Source: Halomonas socia (lineage in GTDB: Bacteria > Pseudomonadota > Gammaproteobacteria > Pseudomonadales > Halomonadaceae). From it: a stretch of DNA of 64,000 nt. The stretch is taken from assembly GCF_010977575.1 (NCBI RefSeq), contig NZ_CP048812.1, forward strand, positions 2,108,001 through 2,172,000. Reading direction: 5' to 3'. Each line of letters opens with the position of its first letter. The first letter of the stretch is position 1. Below the pieces are notes generated by a model. That model was not told the DNA's origin. It searched no databases and saw only the letters and a list, made by a program, of their open reading frames with translations. Made by a program: the position numbers and the translations under genes. This document shows positions 53,083-61,485 of this stretch, piece by piece.

Positions 53083-53652
53083 ATGGAAACGCTATTGAAC
53101 GCAAATGCGGAGGTCTCGGACGCCGCACTCACCGCCATCGCGCATATGCCAACGGCCAGCCTGCCGGCGTTGATGGATGAGCGTTTCGCCCAGCGGCTGA
53201 GCGATGCCGACATGATGCGTATCGCTGTGCTGCTGGCACAGAAGAGCTACGACGAGGGCGGCTGCCCGATCGGTGCGTTGATCATCGACAACGCCACGCG
53301 ACGGATTCTCGGCAAGGGCCACAACACCCTGGTGCAGGAGAACCACCCCTACCACCACGGCGAGACCTCGGCGATCCGCGACGCCGGTCGCATCGACTTC
53401 AGCCGCACCACGCTATTCACTTCGCTTAGCCCCTGCGAGATCTGCGCGACCCTGCTCTATATGCGCGGGTTCTCGCGGGTGGTGGTGGGCGATGTCACCA
53501 ATGCCTCGGGCACCGAAGCCTTGCTGCGCAGCAAGGGCGTAGAGGTGGAGGTGCTGGAAGACGCTCGTGGCATCGAGTTGTATGCGCGCTTCCGCGCCGA
53601 GAAGCCCGAGCTGGACCGTGAAGACTGGCAGGGCCTGGGCGGCGGGAAGTGA
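53083..53652 (+). CDS. Cytosine-deaminase-like nucleobase/nucleoside deaminase
   Basis: A 189-residue zinc deaminase. The site is complete: HGE at 92-94 (His ligand and catalytic Glu) and PCEIC at 117-121 (two Cys ligands). The block order HGETSAIRDAG, TSLSPCEICATLLYMRGF and RVVVGDVTNASG resembles the small fungal-type cytosine deaminase more than tRNA adenosine deaminase TadA. About 40 extra residues precede the core. Start at 53083 follows TGGAGG. Deamination of cytosine or a related base for pyrimidine salvage is likely. Upstream lie two matching palindromes, so the gene is probably tightly controlled. Confidence 0.85.
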   Translation: METLLNANAEVSDAALTAIAHMPTASLPALMDERFAQRLSDADMMRIAVLLAQKSYDEGGCPIGALIIDNATRRILGKGHNTLVQENHPYHHGETSAIRDAGRIDFSRTTLFTSLSPCEICATLLYMRGFSRVVVGDVTNASGTEALLRSKGVEVEVLEDARGIELYARFRAEKPELDREDWQGLGGGK

Positions 53653-53662
53653 AGGGGGTACG

Positions 53663-53686
53663 AAAAAGCCCCTCCGAGGAGGGGGC
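53663..53686 (-). terminator. Intrinsic terminator for the small minus-strand gene
   Basis: GCCCCCTCC pairs with GGAGGGGC (2-base loop, one extra G bulged) and is followed on the minus strand by TTTTTC. It lies 37 bases after the stop of the 74-residue protein gene. The hairpin also lies directly behind the deaminase stop and may block read-through from that side. Confidence 0.75.
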
Positions 53687-53722
53687 GCATGCTCATGCTA
53701 GGAGAGTCCCGGTAAGGGAGTG

Positions 53723-53947
53723 TCAGTCATCGCTGGCGGCCAGCAGGGGAGCTTCGCCGGTGCGTACTTCATCCCAGGCCTGGTCGAGGGTGTAGCCCTG
53801 GCAGGCGTCGATGGTGTCGAGTACCTCGACGGCATGCTGCAGGGACTCGCCGTTGCCCTTCAGGGCAACCACCAGCTTGGCAAGGTCCAGCTTGCTGAAG
53901 GTGTTGGCAATGGCGTCGGCTTGCTGGGTCAGTTGGGTGCAGTTCAT
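53723..53947 (-). CDS. Small hypothetical protein (74 residues)
   Basis: A 74-residue acidic protein starting MNCTQLTQQADAIANTFSKLDLAKLV and ending TGEAPLLAASDD. GAGGAT lies 6 bases before the ATG, and an intrinsic terminator follows, so it looks like a real single-gene unit. It is predicted helical, without membrane segment or signal; the single pair of Cys (positions 3 and about 50) shows no metal motif. I do not recognise the family. No link to the deaminase gene convergent to it is evident. Confidence 0.65.
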   Translation of the reverse strand: MNCTQLTQQADAIANTFSKLDLAKLVVALKGNGESLQHAVEVLDTIDACQGYTLDQAWDEVRTGEAPLLAASDD

Positions 53948-54335
53948 GGTTAAATCCTCGTGTAAGGTCATCATCCCCCGGGAGCATCCCGTCTTGGGGT
54001 TGCCATCGACGATGGCGTTCTGGTGCCTTAGCTACTCATGCCGGGCCGGGTAAGCGCCCAATGCTGCAACTGCGACAGGGTCACAAACGTTCCAAGACCT
54101 TCGCTTCTGGCGCCTGGATCAAGACAATTCACGGCGCTCAGTTGGTAGCCTGGTCAGGGCAGTGGGTCGGGGTAGCGATACCCTGTCCTGAACCGTGATT
54201 TCACTATGGGCCAGGATCATGCACTGCACAAAGCGTCATTAGCCGCACGCGCCGTTGTAGTAAAACGACACGTTGTGCATTGCGCCATTTGTCAGGTAGT
54301 GGGGCTACCGAAAGGGACTAGACAAGGAGGTGACC
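53948..54335. other. Gene-free stretch between small protein and phosphoesterase
   Basis: About 390 bases without a convincing gene. It must hold the two divergent promoters for 53723-53947 and 54336-54818. I see no clear -35/-10 pair, no palindrome with matching copies and no RNA gene. Frames through it lack ribosome sites and recognisable protein patterns. Confidence 0.4.
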
Positions 54336-54818
54336 ATGCGGGCCATCACTACCGATCGGCCGATCGGTGTGATCAGCGATACCCACGGACTGCTGCGCCC
54401 CGAAGCCCTGGCCATGCTGGTGGGCTGCGGGCTGATCCTGCACCTCGGCGATGTGGGGAGCCGGGGCGAAGATACCGCCATCCTCGAACGCCTGGCCGAA
54501 CTCGCCCCGCTGGCCACAGTGCGCGGCAATATCGACACCGCGCCCTGGGCCGAGGCCTTGCCAATGACCCGCGACCTCAGCGTCAACGGCTGGCGCCTGC
54601 ACCTGGTGCATATCCTTGCGGAGTTCGACCCCGCCACGCCCTGCGATGCCGTGCTCCACGGCCACTCCCACAAGCCGCGCAACCAGTGGCTGGATGGCCG
54701 GCTGCTGTTCAACCCCGGTGCCGCCGGCAAACGCCGCTTCCGCCTGCCCATCACCCTGGGCAAGCTGTGGGCCGATGAGCACGGCCTGCGCGGCGCCATC
54801 CTGCATCTGCCGCTGTGA
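54336..54818 (+). CDS. YfcE/MJ0936-type metallophosphoesterase
   Basis: A 160-residue phosphodiesterase of the calcineurin-like superfamily. All metal motifs are visible: ISDTHG near residue 14, HLGDVG near 37, VRGNID near 64 (GN[H/D] with Asp) and HGHSHKP near 108, followed by NPGAAGKRRF. AGGAGG lies 5 bases before the ATG at 54336. Members cleave small phosphodiesters with two metal ions (Mn or Ni). The next small gene starts within about 60 bases and may be co-transcribed. Cytoplasmic. Confidence 0.93.
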   Translation: MRAITTDRPIGVISDTHGLLRPEALAMLVGCGLILHLGDVGSRGEDTAILERLAELAPLATVRGNIDTAPWAEALPMTRDLSVNGWRLHLVHILAEFDPATPCDAVLHGHSHKPRNQWLDGRLLFNPGAAGKRRFRLPITLGKLWADEHGLRGAILHLPL

Positions 54819-54880
54819 TGTCTGGCGCCGGTGTGACAGGCTTGCCGGCAAACCATTTCCAATCTCTGGGCTGCGACGTC

Positions 54881-55237
54881 ATGGCGACACCTCAGGAATC
54901 CGACCTGGCCCTGCACCTGCGTGAACTGCTCATGAGACTGCCCGTCGAGGCCGTGCCGATCACCTATCAGCAGGCCGCCGAGGCCCTGGGGCTGACGCCG
55001 CCGGGTACCATCCAGCGCGTTGCCTTGGCGCTGGAAGCGCTGATGCGGGAAGATGTGGCTGCCGGCCGCCCGATGATCGCTACCTTGGTGGTCAGCCGCA
55101 GCGGCGACCTGCCCCGGGAGGGCTTCTTCGAGCTGGCGGTGGAACTCGGCCGCTTTCCCTTTGACCCAGCACAGCACGAGGCGGCGTATCGACAGGAGCT
55201 GGCGCGGGTCATGGCCGATCAGCCGACCTCGCCATAG
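54881..55237 (+). CDS. Hypothetical protein with helix-turn-helix-like start
   Basis: A 118-residue protein starting MATPQESDLALHLRELLMRL. The segment ITYQQAAEALGLTPPGTIQRVALALEALM looks like a winged-helix DNA-binding element, followed by MIATLVVSRSGDLPREGFFELAVELGRF, a pattern I have seen in unnamed conserved proteins but cannot name. The start is uncertain: 54818 overlaps the phosphoesterase stop (TGATG) and would add about 20 residues; 54881 is taken because conserved-looking sequence begins there. The last 19 bases overlap the LysR gene on the other strand. Confidence 0.6.
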   Translation: MATPQESDLALHLRELLMRLPVEAVPITYQQAAEALGLTPPGTIQRVALALEALMREDVAAGRPMIATLVVSRSGDLPREGFFELAVELGRFPFDPAQHEAAYRQELARVMADQPTSP

Positions 55238-56112
55238 GCCTGGCGTACGTCCGCGTGAAGCCAGTCGCGAAATGCCATCATCGCCGGGCTGGAAGGGCGC
55301 GATATCTGACGCGTCAGCCAGTAGCGGCCCAGCGACGTGGCGGTGGCAAAGGGCTGGACGATGGTGCCCGCGGCCAACTGACGGTCGAACATCCGTGGCG
55401 GTGCCAGTGCCACTCCTGCGCCCTGAGTCGCCGCTTCCATCATCGCCAGGGAGGAGTCGAAGGTGATGCCCCTGACCAGCGGTGGTGGGCGAGGGATGCC
55501 TGCAGCGGCGAACCAGCTCGGCCACTCGTTGTCGCGGTAGGAGCGCAGCAGCGTATGCTGGATCAGATCGGCGGGGGTATGCAGGGTTGCGGCGATCCCC
55601 GGCGTGCAGAGAGGAGAGAACGGCGCCTCGAACAGCGGCTCGGCCTCGCAGCCATGCCAGGCGCCATCGCCAAAGCGAATCGCGTAATCCAGCCCCTCGG
55701 CGGCCATGTCGACCCGATTGTTGTGGGTCGACAGGCGGATGTCGATGTGCGGGTGGCGTACCTGAAACTCGGCCAGCCGCGGCAGCAGCCAGCCCACTGC
55801 AAAGGTGCCCACCGCTCCCACCATCAGGATCTCCCTGATCCGGCCGCCCTCCAAACGCTCCAGCATCTCGGCGATACGGTCGAAGGAGTCGCCCAACACC
55901 GGCAATAGCGCCTCGCCCTCGGCGGTGATCATCAGGCCGCGGGGCAGGCGCTTGAACAGCACCACGCCCAGCCGCTGTTCCAGCAGCTTGACCTGATGGC
56001 TCACTGCCGCCTGGGTCACGTTCAGTTCATCGCCGGCGCGGGTGAAGCTCAGGTGGCGAGCGGAGGCCTCGAAGGCGCGCAGGGCGTTGAGCGGCAGGTA
56101 GGGTCTCGTCAT
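55219..56112 (-). CDS. LysR-family regulator (GcvA/AmpR-like) beside a class D beta-lactamase
   Basis: A 297-residue LysR protein of the GcvA-like branch: YLPLNALRAFEASARHLSFTRAGDELNVTQAAVSHQVKLLEQRLG at the N-terminus, then IRLSTHNNRVDMAAEGLDYAIRFGDGAW in the effector domain. This branch includes AmpR, the regulator of inducible beta-lactamases. It is divergent from the class D beta-lactamase gene, 128 bases apart, so AmpR-like control is plausible but unproven. The full usual length is present. Confidence 0.92.
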   Translation of the reverse strand: MTRPYLPLNALRAFEASARHLSFTRAGDELNVTQAAVSHQVKLLEQRLGVVLFKRLPRGLMITAEGEALLPVLGDSFDRIAEMLERLEGGRIREILMVGAVGTFAVGWLLPRLAEFQVRHPHIDIRLSTHNNRVDMAAEGLDYAIRFGDGAWHGCEAEPLFEAPFSPLCTPGIAATLHTPADLIQHTLLRSYRDNEWPSWFAAAGIPRPPPLVRGITFDSSLAMMEAATQGAGVALAPPRMFDRQLAAGTIVQPFATATSLGRYWLTRQISRPSSPAMMAFRDWLHADVRQAYGEVG

Positions 56113-56240
56113 AGCCCAAATCCAGTTTATGGCGCATGCAAGTTAACATGGTTTGTGCCCCTCGTCCGAGACCCACTAATCTGCCATTTGAGAGCTCGTC
56201 TTTTGCTTCTCGATCAACATGACCACAACCGGATGGAACC

Positions 56241-57037
56241 ATGACCCTAAAATTGTTGATGGCCGGCGCTCTGGTGCTGAGCCTTGCCCCCAGACTGCAG
56301 TGGCCGATGATTGGCAGCCCCGCGACGACTGGGCGGGACTCTTTCAGGAACACGCTGCCGACGGCACCCTGCTGATAGTGGATGAGCGCCAGGATGCCCG
56401 GGCGACCTGGGTACATGACGCCGAGCGAGCCCAGACGCGCTTCGTGCCGGCTTCCACTTTCAAGGTGCCGCATACCCTGTTCGCTCTGGATGCCGGCGTG
56501 GCGGACGATGAATTCCAGGTCTTTGACTGGGATGGTACCGAACGCGGCGTCCCGGCCTGGAATGCCGATCAGGACCTGCGCTCGGCGATGCGCAACTCGA
56601 CGGTGTGGCTCTATCAGCAGTTCGCCCGCGAACTGGGCGAGGAGACAGAACGTCACTACCTGGAGGCGATCGATTACGGCAACGCCGAGATCGGCGACGA
56701 TCTCGAGAATTTCTGGCTGGAGCCGGGCAACCTGGAGGTCTCCGCCGAGGAGCAGATCGACTTCCTCCAGCGCCTCTATCGCAACGAGTTGCCGTTCGAT
56801 GAGGCCGACCAGCGACTGGTCAAGGACCTGATGATCGTAGAGGCCGGTCGCGACTGGATTCTGCGCGCCAAGACCGGCTGGTCCGGTGAGTACGGTTGGT
56901 GGGTGGGCTGGGTCGAGCAGCCCAACGGACCGGTATTCTTTGCGCTCAATATCGATACCCCCAACCGGATGGAGGATATTCCCAAGCGTGAAGCCATTGT
57001 CCGCGAGGCGCTGCGCGCCATGGATGTGTTGCCTTAG
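56241..57037 (+). pseudogene. Class D (OXA-type) beta-lactamase, single-base frameshift in the signal peptide
   Basis: The mature part has every class D motif: STFK (residues 72-75 of the repaired protein, Ser72 nucleophile and the Lys that is carboxylated), SxV as STV (120-122), YGN (146-148), Trp159 and KTG (211-213). The natural start is the ATG at 56241, which gives a signal peptide MTLKLLMAGALVLSLAP; the frame is then lost in the C5 run at 56287-56291. One extra C joins it to QTAVA and DDWQPRDDW, giving 265 residues with an AVA cleavage site. As given, the only open frame starts at 56219 and lacks any export signal. Periplasmic enzyme, intrinsic chromosomal type; substrate range cannot be judged. 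Confidence 0.9.
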
Positions 57038-57237
57038 GGCCGTTCAGATAGATCGAGTCTCTGCCGCTACGGCGGTATGCGCCCCGATCGCGACTGGCTG
57101 CTTACGGGCAGGGCGCCTTAGTTTCGACCATTGGTGAGATCTGGTCGGGCAGCCAGCTGTACTTCCGCAATAATATCCAAGCCTTCCCCAGGAGCCGAGC
57201 TTACGCTATGCCTGTATGGCGTTCAGGGAGGTGTGAC

Positions 57238-58068
57238 ATGGCGAAGCAATCCAGCCAGTTCGATTATTACAAGAGCCGGCAGATACCCGGGCTCACGGTG
57301 CTCCAGGCGTCGCTGAGGGACTTCAGCTACGACCGTCATGCCCACCATGAGTACGCCTTTGGCGTGACTCTTGCCGGGCGGCAGGACTTTTTCAGTGGTG
57401 GCCAGTTTCACCGCAGCCCGCCCGGCAACGTCATTCAGTTCAATCCCGAGCAGGTGCACGACGGTCACCCAGGTGACGAGAGCACGTTGGGCTACGTGAT
57501 GCTCTATGTGCCTGCCGACCAGCTCGAGGCATCGTTCGCCGATGCGGCAGGGTGCGAGCGTGCCGCTCGGTTCCAGGGCAGCGAGACCCTGCTGGCCGAC
57601 CCCGAACTGCGTCATGCCATCCTCGAACTTGCAGGTCTTATGATCCACCAGCAGGGCACGTGCATCGATCAGGAGCATGCGCTGCATCGCATGGCGACGC
57701 GGCTGGTGCAGCGCGCCGGCCAGTTCCAGCCTGGCGGCAGGGTGGGCCGCCCCGATGCGCTGCTGCTGCACGCCAAGGAGTACATCCTTGCGCACCTCGA
57801 GTCGGACCTCTCGCTGGGCGAGATCAGCCAGGCAGCCCACCTCTCCAAGTACCACTTCCTGCGCCTGTTCCGGCAGCAGTTCGGCATCACGCCGCATCAA
57901 TACGTGCTGAGCTGCCGGGTCAATGCCGCACGCAGTGCCCTGGAGGCCGGTGTGGCGCCCATCGAAGTGGCGTTCCGCTACGGTTTTACCGACCTCAGCC
58001 ACTTCAATCGCCGCTTCAAGCGCATCTACGGCAAGACGCCGTATCAGTACCAGCGCAACGTGACTTAG
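57238..58068 (+). CDS. AraC-family regulator (cupin sensor) of the LysE exporter
   Basis: A 276-residue AraC protein. An N-terminal cupin (HAHHEYAFGVTLAGRQDFFSGGQ, GNVIQFNPEQVHDGHPG) is followed by the two helix-turn-helix units (LGEISQAAHLSKYHFLRLFRQQFG and PIEVAFRYGFTDLSHFNRRFKRIYG). GGGAGGTG precedes the ATG at 57238. A LysE-type exporter gene starts 58 bases downstream in the same direction, a pairing often seen for this group, where the regulator senses the amino acid to be exported. Confidence 0.93.
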   Translation: MAKQSSQFDYYKSRQIPGLTVLQASLRDFSYDRHAHHEYAFGVTLAGRQDFFSGGQFHRSPPGNVIQFNPEQVHDGHPGDESTLGYVMLYVPADQLEASFADAAGCERAARFQGSETLLADPELRHAILELAGLMIHQQGTCIDQEHALHRMATRLVQRAGQFQPGGRVGRPDALLLHAKEYILAHLESDLSLGEISQAAHLSKYHFLRLFRQQFGITPHQYVLSCRVNAARSALEAGVAPIEVAFRYGFTDLSHFNRRFKRIYGKTPYQYQRNVT

Positions 58069-58126
58069 CGGCGCTGAACCCGGCCGCTCGGCCACACATG
58101 ACGCACTACCTACCGGAGAGCCTCCC

Positions 58127-58738
58127 ATGGAGATCGTCGCCTATGCCCTGGGCGTCATGTATACGCCTGGGCCCGTGAACCTGCTTGGCCTGAATGCCGG
58201 TTTCAATGGCCAGGCCAGAACCTCCCTCGGCTTCTTCATCGGCGTGGGGTTGGCCATGCTCACGCTCTTCTTGCTATTCGGATGGGCCGGCGCGGCCTGG
58301 GTGCGCGGCGACATGCTCGCTGTGGTAGGTGTGGCGGGGTGCGGCTACATCCTCTACTTGGCGATCAAGATCGCTCGCTCGAGTATCGACCTGGATAAAG
58401 TTCGCCAAGCACCGCGCATGCTGCAGTTCCGCGATGGCCTGATCATGCAGCTGTGCAATCCCAAAGCGATGATCGCGACCCTGCCGATCGCCACCATCCA
58501 GTTTCCCGCCGCCGGCATCCACGGCATGAGTCTGCTGTTCTGGTCGCTTGGGCTGGCCGCGCTGGCCTTCGGCGCCCCCGGCAGCTATGCGCTGATGGGC
58601 GCCGTGGTCGGTAAGCGTCTCGAGAACCCCAGGCTGCTCAAGGGCTTCAACCTCGCCATGGCCGCGCTGCTGGTGTGGGTCGCGATCAACATCGGCTACG
58701 AGCACGTGTGGTTGCCGCTGGCGTCGGGTGGGCTTTGA
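58127..58738 (+). CDS. LysE/RhtB-family amino acid exporter
   Basis: A 203-residue membrane protein with six segments. The signature YTPGPVNLLGLNAGFNGQARTSLGFFIGVGL (PGP motif and the following helix) is near the N-terminus, and QLCNPKAMIATLPI in the middle. The family exports amino acids or related metabolites using the proton gradient. The N-terminal helix is slightly shorter than usual. Co-transcription with the AraC regulator upstream is likely. Substrate unknown. Confidence 0.93.
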   Translation: MEIVAYALGVMYTPGPVNLLGLNAGFNGQARTSLGFFIGVGLAMLTLFLLFGWAGAAWVRGDMLAVVGVAGCGYILYLAIKIARSSIDLDKVRQAPRMLQFRDGLIMQLCNPKAMIATLPIATIQFPAAGIHGMSLLFWSLGLAALAFGAPGSYALMGAVVGKRLENPRLLKGFNLAMAALLVWVAINIGYEHVWLPLASGGL

Positions 58739-58865
58739 TGCCCTTTTATCTGCAGAAGCTGGGAAATGTGTATTGCGCTACGCTTAATCGCGATGAATCG
58801 CGTCGCCGAAGAGAGGTTGGGCCAATAAACGCGAAGCCTCTCCCCAATGCCTAGAGAGTTAACGA

Positions 58866-59711
58866 ATGAGCCTAGAAATCACCCTGGTCGTATTGCTTGC
58901 TGCACTGTTCAATGCAAGCTGGAATGCGATCGTCAAAGTGGGTGGCGACAGGATTGCAGTCATGGCAGTGGTCACGCTATTCGGCAGTCTCATCTCGGCA
59001 TTCGCGCTGCCCTTCGTACCGTTCCCGGATCCCGCGAGTTGGCCACTTCTCTCCTTGGCCATCTTGATACACACGGCCTATCACTTCTGCTTACCCATGG
59101 CCTATCACTATGGCGATTTTGGCCAGATCTATCCTATCGCCCGCGGGTCTGCGCCCCTTCTCGTTACCCTGGGGGCCGCCGTGTTCGCGGGTGAAGTACT
59201 GGGCTTTCTGCCAATGATCGGGGTGCTCTTCCTGGCGGTCGGCGTGATGTCCTTGTCACTCGATACCCGAACAGGCCTCACCAAGAATCCCCGAGCGATT
59301 CTGCTGGCCCTTGGCACAGGCGCTTTAATCGCGTCTTACACATTGGTAGGCGGCCTTGGAGCGCGGCAGGCGGGTTCGGTGCTTGGTTTTGCGGTGTGTC
59401 TGACGATAGGTAATGGGCTGCTAACATTTCTCATTGCGAGCACCTGGAAGTACAAGGCTATCAAGGCCGTTGCCCGCGGGAATTTGGTGCCTGCGGCTCT
59501 TGGCGGTGGAATGCAGGTTGGTGCGTACTGGATCGTTATCTGGGCAATGGCTTACGCCCCGCTTGGCATGGTGTCGGCCCTCCGCGAAACCGGCGTGCTG
59601 TTCGCTGCACTGATCTCCACCTTCATCTTGAAGGAGGGGGTCGGCGTTTGGCGGTTCATCTCGTCTGGGCTGATCGCTTGCGGTATCGCACTGACACGCT
59701 ACAAGCCATAG
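58866..59711 (+). CDS. EamA-family (DMT) transporter
   Basis: A 281-residue membrane protein with ten hydrophobic segments and two EamA repeats (residues about 1-135 and 140-280). ALFNASWNAIVKVGGDRI, HYGDFGQIYPIARGSAPLLVTLGA and APLGMVSALRETGVLFAALIS with the following FILKEGVG are typical. The family exports amino acids, metabolites or drugs. It may be an independent unit, 127 bases after the LysE gene. Specificity unknown. Confidence 0.9.
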   Translation: MSLEITLVVLLAALFNASWNAIVKVGGDRIAVMAVVTLFGSLISAFALPFVPFPDPASWPLLSLAILIHTAYHFCLPMAYHYGDFGQIYPIARGSAPLLVTLGAAVFAGEVLGFLPMIGVLFLAVGVMSLSLDTRTGLTKNPRAILLALGTGALIASYTLVGGLGARQAGSVLGFAVCLTIGNGLLTFLIASTWKYKAIKAVARGNLVPAALGGGMQVGAYWIVIWAMAYAPLGMVSALRETGVLFAALISTFILKEGVGVWRFISSGLIACGIALTRYKP

Positions 59712-59873
59712 CGGCTTTTCTATGGATTGACGCTCTGGTGTTTTTCGGGGAGGCTTAACGAAGCGCCGCAAGGCGTCCCCGTCCGCGGAAAGGGCTGCGC
59801 CCATCGCTTCATATCACGAATTCCATACGACTCCCGGCCTGCTCGGCGGACACAGGCGCATGGAGGGAATCGT

Positions 59874-61049
59874 ATGTCCACGCTCCCCCGGCGTGACGCC
59901 ACGTCACACGGCCGTTTCAATCTCGAACAACAGCGCAAGCGTGCCAAGGAACTGCTCAAGGCTGCACGCGCCGACGAACCGGCCGCCCTGGCACGGGTGC
60001 TTCAGCATCTCCCGCCCCGCGAGGCGTCGCTGAAGCTCGCCGACGCCCAGCTCGTCATCGCCCGCGAATGCGGTTTCCCCAGTTGGCCCCGACTGAAGGC
60101 GCATATCGAGTCGCTCGATGTTTCGTGGCGGCTGTTGAACGAGCGCGGCGACCGCGACATGATCACGCTGCACATCCGCTGCGGCTCGGATATCGAGCAC
60201 ACCCTGCGTACCGCCGGCTTTGAGGGTGATTACCTCGAATTCTCTGACCCATTCTGCATTGGCCCGCTGCAGGATCTCCCACCCGAGGCGCTGATGCGTT
60301 TGCGAGCCAGCTTCTTGGCGGAGGTCTCTGGCATGACCGAACGCGACGCCCTGGCCCGGCTGGGCAAGGGCTACGAGGCATTGGACAAACTCGATCACCA
60401 TGAGCGCATCGTGCTGTGGTTCGAGCACGACAGCTACGATCAGCTGATACTCGCTTACCTGCTCCACCGGCTGCATGCGGACCCGCCCAAGGGCAGGATC
60501 GAACTGGTGGCGGTGGAGTCAGTGCCCGGCGTAGCGCGCTTCATCGGTATCGGCCAACTGGCCCCGGATCTGCTCGCCTGGCTGTGGCGGCAGCGCCGTC
60601 CCATCGAGGCGCCGTTGCTCGAACTAGGCAGCCGGGTGTGGCAGGCACTCACCGCCGAAAGCCCCGAAGCGTTAGAGGCGCTGGCCGCCACCGGTACGCC
60701 GGCGTTGCCGATGATGGGGCGCGCGCTGGCTCGCCACCTGCAGGAGCGGCCCGCAGCGGACACTGGCCTCGGCCTGACGGAACGGCTGACGCTCGAGATC
60801 TTGCACGACCATGGCCCGCTGCCGGTGGGCAAGGCGTTCTCCTATCTGATGCGCGAGTACGAGCCGCTGCCCTACCTGGGCGACCTGATGTTCTGGTGGC
60901 TACTGCAACCGCTGATCGACGCACCAGAGCCGCTGCTTGCCATCAGCGACACCCAGCAGGAGTGGCCCCACCGCCAGCTCGCGCTGACGACGCGAGGGCG
61001 GGCCGTACTCGGGGGCGGAGCACCTAAACGGCAGGCAATGCCGACATGA
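59874..61049 (+). CDS. DUF1835-domain protein with N-terminal ankyrin-associated segment
   Basis: A 391-residue soluble protein. Residues 14-80 (FNLEQQRKRAKELLKAARA and LKLADAQLVIARECGFPSWPRLKAHIE) are a helical segment often found at the start of ankyrin-repeat proteins; no ankyrin repeats follow. From about residue 95 the protein matches DUF1835: LHIRCGSDIEHTLRTAGFEGDYLEFSDPFCIGPL and VLWFEHDSYDQLILAYLLHRL. The C-terminal region (about 300-380) resembles a winged-helix domain. GGAGGGA precedes the ATG at 59874. Function unknown; the fusion is worth noting. Confidence 0.82.
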   Translation: MSTLPRRDATSHGRFNLEQQRKRAKELLKAARADEPAALARVLQHLPPREASLKLADAQLVIARECGFPSWPRLKAHIESLDVSWRLLNERGDRDMITLHIRCGSDIEHTLRTAGFEGDYLEFSDPFCIGPLQDLPPEALMRLRASFLAEVSGMTERDALARLGKGYEALDKLDHHERIVLWFEHDSYDQLILAYLLHRLHADPPKGRIELVAVESVPGVARFIGIGQLAPDLLAWLWRQRRPIEAPLLELGSRVWQALTAESPEALEALAATGTPALPMMGRALARHLQERPAADTGLGLTERLTLEILHDHGPLPVGKAFSYLMREYEPLPYLGDLMFWWLLQPLIDAPEPLLAISDTQQEWPHRQLALTTRGRAVLGGGAPKRQAMPT

Positions 61050-61071
61050 CGGGAGAGATGGTACCGTCAAA

Positions 61072-61485
61072 TCACTCAGCGTCTTGTGGTATGGCTGCGG
61101 GGTCCATCCAGAACGGCTCCCACACATGACCGTCGGGGTCTGCCAATGCACGGCTGTACATGAAGCCGTGATCCTGCGCGGCGTTGATGTCCGCTATGCC
61201 GCCGTTGGCGGCGGCAGCCTCGTTCATGGCATCCACCGCCGCGTGGCTCTCACAGGAGAGGGCCAGCATCACCTCGCTGGAGTCGGGCGTCGGGATCGGA
61301 CGGTCGGTGAAGACACGCCACTTGGCATGGGTGAGCAGCATGACGTGTATCGCCTCGCTCAACACCATGCAGGCCGCCGTCTGGTCTGTGAAGTGCGGGT
61401 TGTTGGTAAAGCCGAGTGCCTGGTAGAACGCCATGGACTTCTCTAGATCGGCAACGGGCAGGTTGACGAAGATCTTGTGCGACAT
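61072..61485 (-). CDS. VOC-family protein (glyoxalase-like)
   Basis: A 137-residue vicinal-oxygen-chelate fold protein. HKIFVNLPVADLEKSMAFYQALGF opens the first beta-alpha-beta-beta-beta unit, and GFMYSRALADPDGHVWEPFWMD closes the second, with a Glu in the usual metal position. It resembles proteins called predicted lactoylglutathione lyase-like. A true glyoxalase role is not established. It stands alone; the 240 bases upstream to the SDR stop contain nothing I can name. Confidence 0.9.
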   Translation of the reverse strand: MSHKIFVNLPVADLEKSMAFYQALGFTNNPHFTDQTAACMVLSEAIHVMLLTHAKWRVFTDRPIPTPDSSEVMLALSCESHAAVDAMNEAAAANGGIADINAAQDHGFMYSRALADPDGHVWEPFWMDPAAIPQDAE

